Assembly (NCBI GenBank): GCA_004193285.1
Contig: SECP01000059.1
Coordinates: 1-55,094, forward strand
Reading direction: 5' to 3'
From: Myxococcales bacterium
Lineage (GTDB): Bacteria > Myxococcota_A > Polyangia > Polyangiales > Polyangiaceae
Length of the DNA: 55,094 nucleotides
Shown in pieces: positions 52,009 to 55,094 of the stretch; the stretch's first letter is position 1; each line of letters starts with the position of its first letter. The position numbers and the translations under genes are program-made. Below the pieces are notes generated by a model that ran no database searches, was not told where the DNA came from, and worked only from the letters and a program-made list of their open reading frames with translations.

Positions 52009-52983
52009 TCAGCGCAGGACCAGCACGTTCCCCAGATGGAGGAAGGTGCGACTCGTGGTCCGAAACCGCACCCAGCGCGCGGTTTGGGCTGGAAAGCTAC
52101 GTTCCCACTCGTCGAATGGCTCCGTGCGCTGCGCGACTGCCTGCCACGAGGTGCGGTCGTTACTCACCTCCACGACCAGTGGCACCGCGCGCTCTTCGCA
52201 GCAGTCACGCCGATTGACGACCTTGATGGCCGTGAAGCGCTCCGCGCGTTGGAGGTCGACCTCCAGCCAGGGGGAGTCCTCGTTTTGCGTATGGAAGAAG
52301 TAACGGTGCCCGCCCTCGCAATCGTGGTCGGGAGAGCGACATACGGCTTCGTAGTGGGAGCTCGCTTGCCAGGGCTTGCCGCGCGCCAGGTCCCTCCTGC
52401 GCTCACGAACATCCAAGCCCACCTTGAGGCTGACTACCAGCGTCACGAGCACGAAGGCGAGCGCGCTGGTTCGGAGCGCGCGCTGCCGCAGGACGCGCTG
52501 ACTGGCGCTGCTGGCCGGCGGGTGCCTACGCCCGAGCGCGCGGGCCGCGGCCTGAAGCTCGCTTGCCGCGAGCGGGGCCTCCAAAGAGCCCAGGGGAGAG
52601 TCGAAATCGCGCCGACTGGCCCAGCCGACCAGTCGCGAAAGCGCGGCCTCGCTCCCCGCTATTTCGAGGAGCTCCGAGCGGTGTTGGTCGAGCAGCTCCG
52701 CGAAGGAGCTCGCCTCCAAGCCGCGCTCGAGGCTGCGGGCGCGCAGTTGCCAGGCCAGCGCGTCCGCGAACAAGCCCGCCGCTACGTGCTCGGCGCTGCC
52801 GCCCAGCCAAGGCGAGCCAGGACGCAGCGCTACTTCAGCGACCTCCGCCGCGATGCGCGCGCGGCGCCAGGCCTGGGCGGTAGCGTCCGTTTGCTCCGCC
52901 TGCCGAGCGGCGCGAAGCTCCTCGGCGCGCCACACCCATTGGTGGGCGCGGCGGAGCCAGGCCAGAGCGTCAGTGACGAACAT
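52009..52983 (-). CDS. Membrane-anchored discoidin (F5/8 type C) domain protein
   Basis: This 324-residue protein starts at ATG 52983, with AGGAAAG about 13 nt upstream; GTG 53007 is an alternative. The first 180 residues are Ala/Arg-rich helices without catalytic motifs. One transmembrane helix lies near 175-195. The C-terminal 130 residues form an F5/8C beta-sandwich: W-L-E-V-D-L-Q-R-A-E-R-F-T-A-I-K-V-V-N-R, S-N-D-R-T-S-W and A-R-W-V-R-F-R-T-T. Cys pairs (D-C-C, C-R...C-E) may make disulfides. Such domains bind sugars or lipids, so it may tether the glycan made by this locus. It is downstream of the DUF2079 gene on the same strand. Confidence 0.82.
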   Translation of the reverse strand: MFVTDALAWLRRAHQWVWRAEELRAARQAEQTDATAQAWRRARIAAEVAEVALRPGSPWLGGSAEHVAAGLFADALAWQLRARSLERGLEASSFAELLDQHRSELLEIAGSEAALSRLVGWASRRDFDSPLGSLEAPLAASELQAAARALGRRHPPASSASQRVLRQRALRTSALAFVLVTLVVSLKVGLDVRERRRDLARGKPWQASSHYEAVCRSPDHDCEGGHRYFFHTQNEDSPWLEVDLQRAERFTAIKVVNRRDCCEERAVPLVVEVSNDRTSWQAVAQRTEPFDEWERSFPAQTARWVRFRTTSRTFLHLGNVLVLR

Positions 52984-53043
52984 GCGAAGCGCGCGCTTTC
53001 CTAGCACGACCCGCGTCGCGCTGTCATGGGCTGGGGGCGTGGG

Positions 53044-55032
53044 TCAGAGGTGGATGCCAAGGCGACGGAGCGCCTTCTCCGTCGCTTCGTTCCTGGTTCC
53101 GCGCTTGAACAGGTAGAAATCCTCGCGGGTCGTCACGAGCTGATAGCTGGCCTTGTTAACCAGGTTCTTCAGCAGCCGCTTGTTGTCGCCCGCGACCTCG
53201 TAGCTGCTGACCAAGATGTAGTCGACGACCGGCAGATCGTAGCGAAAGCAGAACGCCTCGCGGCGGGCGGAGATGTGCGGGTTCAAGTACTCCGTGGCTG
53301 CGACGCTGGCGTCGGCCGGAATCAGGCGCAGCACCTTGAGCAGCTCCGCGTAGCGCTTGGCCTGGGCCGGCGTGTGACTGAAGTCGATTTGGCCGAAGCC
53401 GCCCACGAAGCTCTCGCGCTGCAGGATGGCGCCGAATGCGTGGCTGTGACTGAGCAGGGCCAGGCAGAGCGCGCCGACCGCGGCCCGCTGCCGAATTTGG
53501 CCGCCTTCACCGCGGCGCAGCAACGAGAGGGAGAGCACCGTGCCTAGAAACAAGTACGGAATCCAGTGGGTCGTGTACTGGAAAGCGATGGACACCGTGG
53601 GCCAATAGGCAGTGGTGAGCAGCGTGAAGAACGCGCCTGGCAAGAGCAACGGTACGAGCGCGATGCGCCGCCCCGGCAGGAAGGCGAGGGGCGCGAGCAT
53701 CTGAAACACGTACGTCAGCTTCTGCTCGCGAACGAACGTCGTCGCGGCGTACACCGGGTTCGACAGCAACGTGCGGAAGACGCTCGCGTAGCTGCTCTTC
53801 CCGTCGGCGAAGAGCTCGCTGTACATGTTGTCGAACCACCACGTGCCCAGGCTCGGCATGATCACGAACTTGTTCACGCCGAACCAAACCACCGAGAGCG
53901 TGCCGAGCAGCAGGCCAAAGCGGACCCGAGCCCCGGTCAGCGCCAAGAAGAAGCCGAAGATCGCCAGCCCGACCGCGATGTCCTCCCGCAAGGAGAGCAG
54001 CACCAGCACGCACAAGACCGCGAGCCAGGTGCGCCGCGTCGCCAGGCCGAAATACAGCCAAAAGTGAAAGAATATCGCCAGCGGCAGCCAGTGAAAGTCG
54101 TAGAAATTGGGGCCGTGCAGCGGCGCGAACAGCAGGTAACACCAACTCACCACCACTGCGATCGATGGCGAGACGCGTGTTCGCGCGAAGAGGAACAGCG
54201 GCACGGCTGCGAAACCGAGCATCACCGCTTGGATCAGCAGCAGCGTCTCCGCGCCGGGTTTGAGCGCGTACAGCGGCAGGAACAGCAACATCCCGTACTC
54301 GGAATGGCTGGCCAGGTAGTTGACGTCGTTCGGCCCGTACAGGACCGGCGAATGCCAGGGGTGCCCCGCGTAGGCGTTGAACAGCACGTTGTCGTAGATG
54401 CCGAGATCGAACGCGGACGTGAGGATGTGGCGGTGCTGCTGAATCGTAAAATAGCCCGCGAAACTGGTGTAGGCGAGGGCGCTCAGCAGCACGACCACGA
54501 GCGGCACCCAACCGGGAGTGCGGCGCAGCAGCGTAGCCCAGCCCGCTGGCAGCCAACGTAGCCCGCGCGGCGCCGTCACCGTTTCCCAAGCCGTGAGCGA
54601 CACCCTCAGGAGCGACTCGAAGCCGAGGATGAACAGCGTGAGGAGCAGTAAATAGGAGATGGTCGCGCGCTGCGCGAATTGCCAACTGAAGAGGGCCGGA
54701 AGTAGCCCGACCAGCATGAGCGGGCAGACCAGCGTCGCGAAGGTGATCACGCGGGCGAGCCCGTCGCGGCGCTTCATCAATCGGCGCACGAGCACGTAGA
54801 CCGCAGCGACGAAGGGCGGAACGAGCGCGCCGAGCAGCAGGCCCAGGAGCAAACGATCGCGGCCGGGGGTGCCGAGCTGATTGGACAGCAGAAACTCCGG
54901 CCCCTTCGCGGCGACGATGGCCCGACTCTGAACGAACAGCGACGACGAGAAGCCGATGAGGAACAGACAAGCGAAGGCCAGGCCCGGCGCGAACAGCTTC
55001 GGCAACGGGGGCAAGGAATCGTCGGGTCGCGG
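53044..55032 (-). CDS. DUF2079 polytopic membrane protein, 5' end incomplete
   Basis: About 662 codons are visible; the start lies beyond the usable sequence because the contig ends in a fold-back at 54925-55094, and the TTG at 55014 is only a fall-back. About 11 transmembrane helices are present. The DUF2079 signature is D-L-G-I-Y-D-N-V-L-F-N, then A-S-H-S-E-Y-G-M-L-L-F-L-P-L-Y and L-R-E-D-I-A-V-G-L. The C-terminal soluble part ends L-F-K-R-G-T-R-N. Like YfhO and the protein at 42579, it is a probable GT-C-type enzyme, giving three such proteins in one locus. Confidence 0.88.
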   Translation of the reverse strand, partial: PRPDDSLPPLPKLFAPGLAFACLFLIGFSSSLFVQSRAIVAAKGPEFLLSNQLGTPGRDRLLLGLLLGALVPPFVAAVYVLVRRLMKRRDGLARVITFATLVCPLMLVGLLPALFSWQFAQRATISYLLLLTLFILGFESLLRVSLTAWETVTAPRGLRWLPAGWATLLRRTPGWVPLVVVLLSALAYTSFAGYFTIQQHRHILTSAFDLGIYDNVLFNAYAGHPWHSPVLYGPNDVNYLASHSEYGMLLFLPLYALKPGAETLLLIQAVMLGFAAVPLFLFARTRVSPSIAVVVSWCYLLFAPLHGPNFYDFHWLPLAIFFHFWLYFGLATRRTWLAVLCVLVLLSLREDIAVGLAIFGFFLALTGARVRFGLLLGTLSVVWFGVNKFVIMPSLGTWWFDNMYSELFADGKSSYASVFRTLLSNPVYAATTFVREQKLTYVFQMLAPLAFLPGRRIALVPLLLPGAFFTLLTTAYWPTVSIAFQYTTHWIPYLFLGTVLSLSLLRRGEGGQIRQRAAVGALCLALLSHSHAFGAILQRESFVGGFGQIDFSHTPAQAKRYAELLKVLRLIPADASVAATEYLNPHISARREAFCFRYDLPVVDYILVSSYEVAGDNKRLLKNLVNKASYQLVTTREDFYLFKRGTRNEATEKALRRLGIHL

Positions 55033-55094
55033 CGGGCCTGGCCTTCGCTTGTCTGTTCCTCATCGGCTTCTCGTCGTCGCTGTTCGTTCAGAGT
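54925..55094. repeat. Terminal fold-back inverted repeat (right contig end)
   Basis: Bases 54925-54986 are the exact reverse complement of 55033-55094 (i pairs with 110019-i), with a 46-nt spacer. Pairing stops at 54987/55032. The inner arm is in frame with the DUF2079 gene and the outer arm is its copy. The sequence is unrelated to the left-end fold-back, so these are not shared terminal repeats. Confidence 0.95.

Noticed and set aside
1..55094. Hairpin telomeres of a linear replicon
   Set aside because: The two end palindromes are unrelated, have long loops of 86 and 46 nt, interrupt coding frames, and there is no protelomerase gene. An artefact explains them better.

Overview
The window looks like a single contig from a high-GC Gram-negative bacterium, most probably a myxobacterium-like member of the Myxococcota (Polyangia or relatives). 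That placement is an inference. It rests on very high GC and third-position GC, many lipobox lipoproteins, long TPR proteins, an orphan sensor kinase, a SNF2 helicase, and abundant GTG/TTG starts with ATGA/GTGA/TGATG overlaps. No rRNA, tRNA, CRISPR array, integrase or transposase gene was seen. Both extreme ends carry a perfect fold-back (76 bp and 62 bp arms), which is probably an assembly or library artefact, so the first and last genes are 5'-incomplete.

Layout. 0-6 kb: a DUF4397-like surface protein, a membrane-anchored coiled-coil/TPR protein, elongation factor P, a large lipoprotein translationally overlapped with a 3-hydroxyacyl-CoA dehydrogenase, and a TPR lipoprotein. 6-19 kb: a 3,786-residue TPR solenoid protein preceded by a structured leader, then (16 nt away) an MlaE-type lipid permease and an overlapping MlaF-like ATPase with degenerate catalytic motifs. 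No MlaD or MlaC gene lies nearby. 19-25.6 kb: a PlsC acyltransferase, a small c-type cytochrome, a tandem-FKBP lipoprotein, and a four-gene MacA/MacB-type exporter operon (adaptor, ATPase, two permeases). 25.8-27.4 kb: a GH63/MGH1-like glycosidase. 27.4-28.1 kb: the only long gene-free stretch, holding a duplicated palindromic element and a 32-bp tandem repeat. 28.1-32.2 kb: a minus-strand operon dnaX-recR-ridA-unknown. 32.2-35.7 kb: a tightly overlapped plus-strand chain of lipoprotein, sensor histidine kinase, bioA and a half-size GtrA-like membrane protein. 35.7-40.3 kb: a thioredoxin-like ferredoxin, a TIGR01777-type epimerase, a lipoprotein, and a SNF2 helicase that appears to lack its N-terminal third.

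40.4-55 kb is a glycan-assembly locus made of two convergent operons that meet with a 4-nt gap. The plus-strand arm holds gmd, an UPF0104/LPG-synthase-like flippase, a GT-C-like membrane protein and a GT2-methyltransferase fusion. The minus-strand arm holds fcl, a methyltransferase-GT2 fusion (the reverse domain order), a stand-alone methyltransferase and a YfhO-type membrane protein. A discoidin-domain membrane protein and a DUF2079 membrane protein follow. Gmd plus Fcl would supply GDP-L-fucose or a related deoxysugar, and the GT2, GT-C and methyltransferase enzymes would build and methylate a lipid-linked glycan. No Wzx/Wzy or ABC export pair is visible.

The two most promising candidates for undescribed biology are the giant-TPR/MlaE/degenerate-MlaF module and the glycan locus with mirror-image GT2-methyltransferase fusions.
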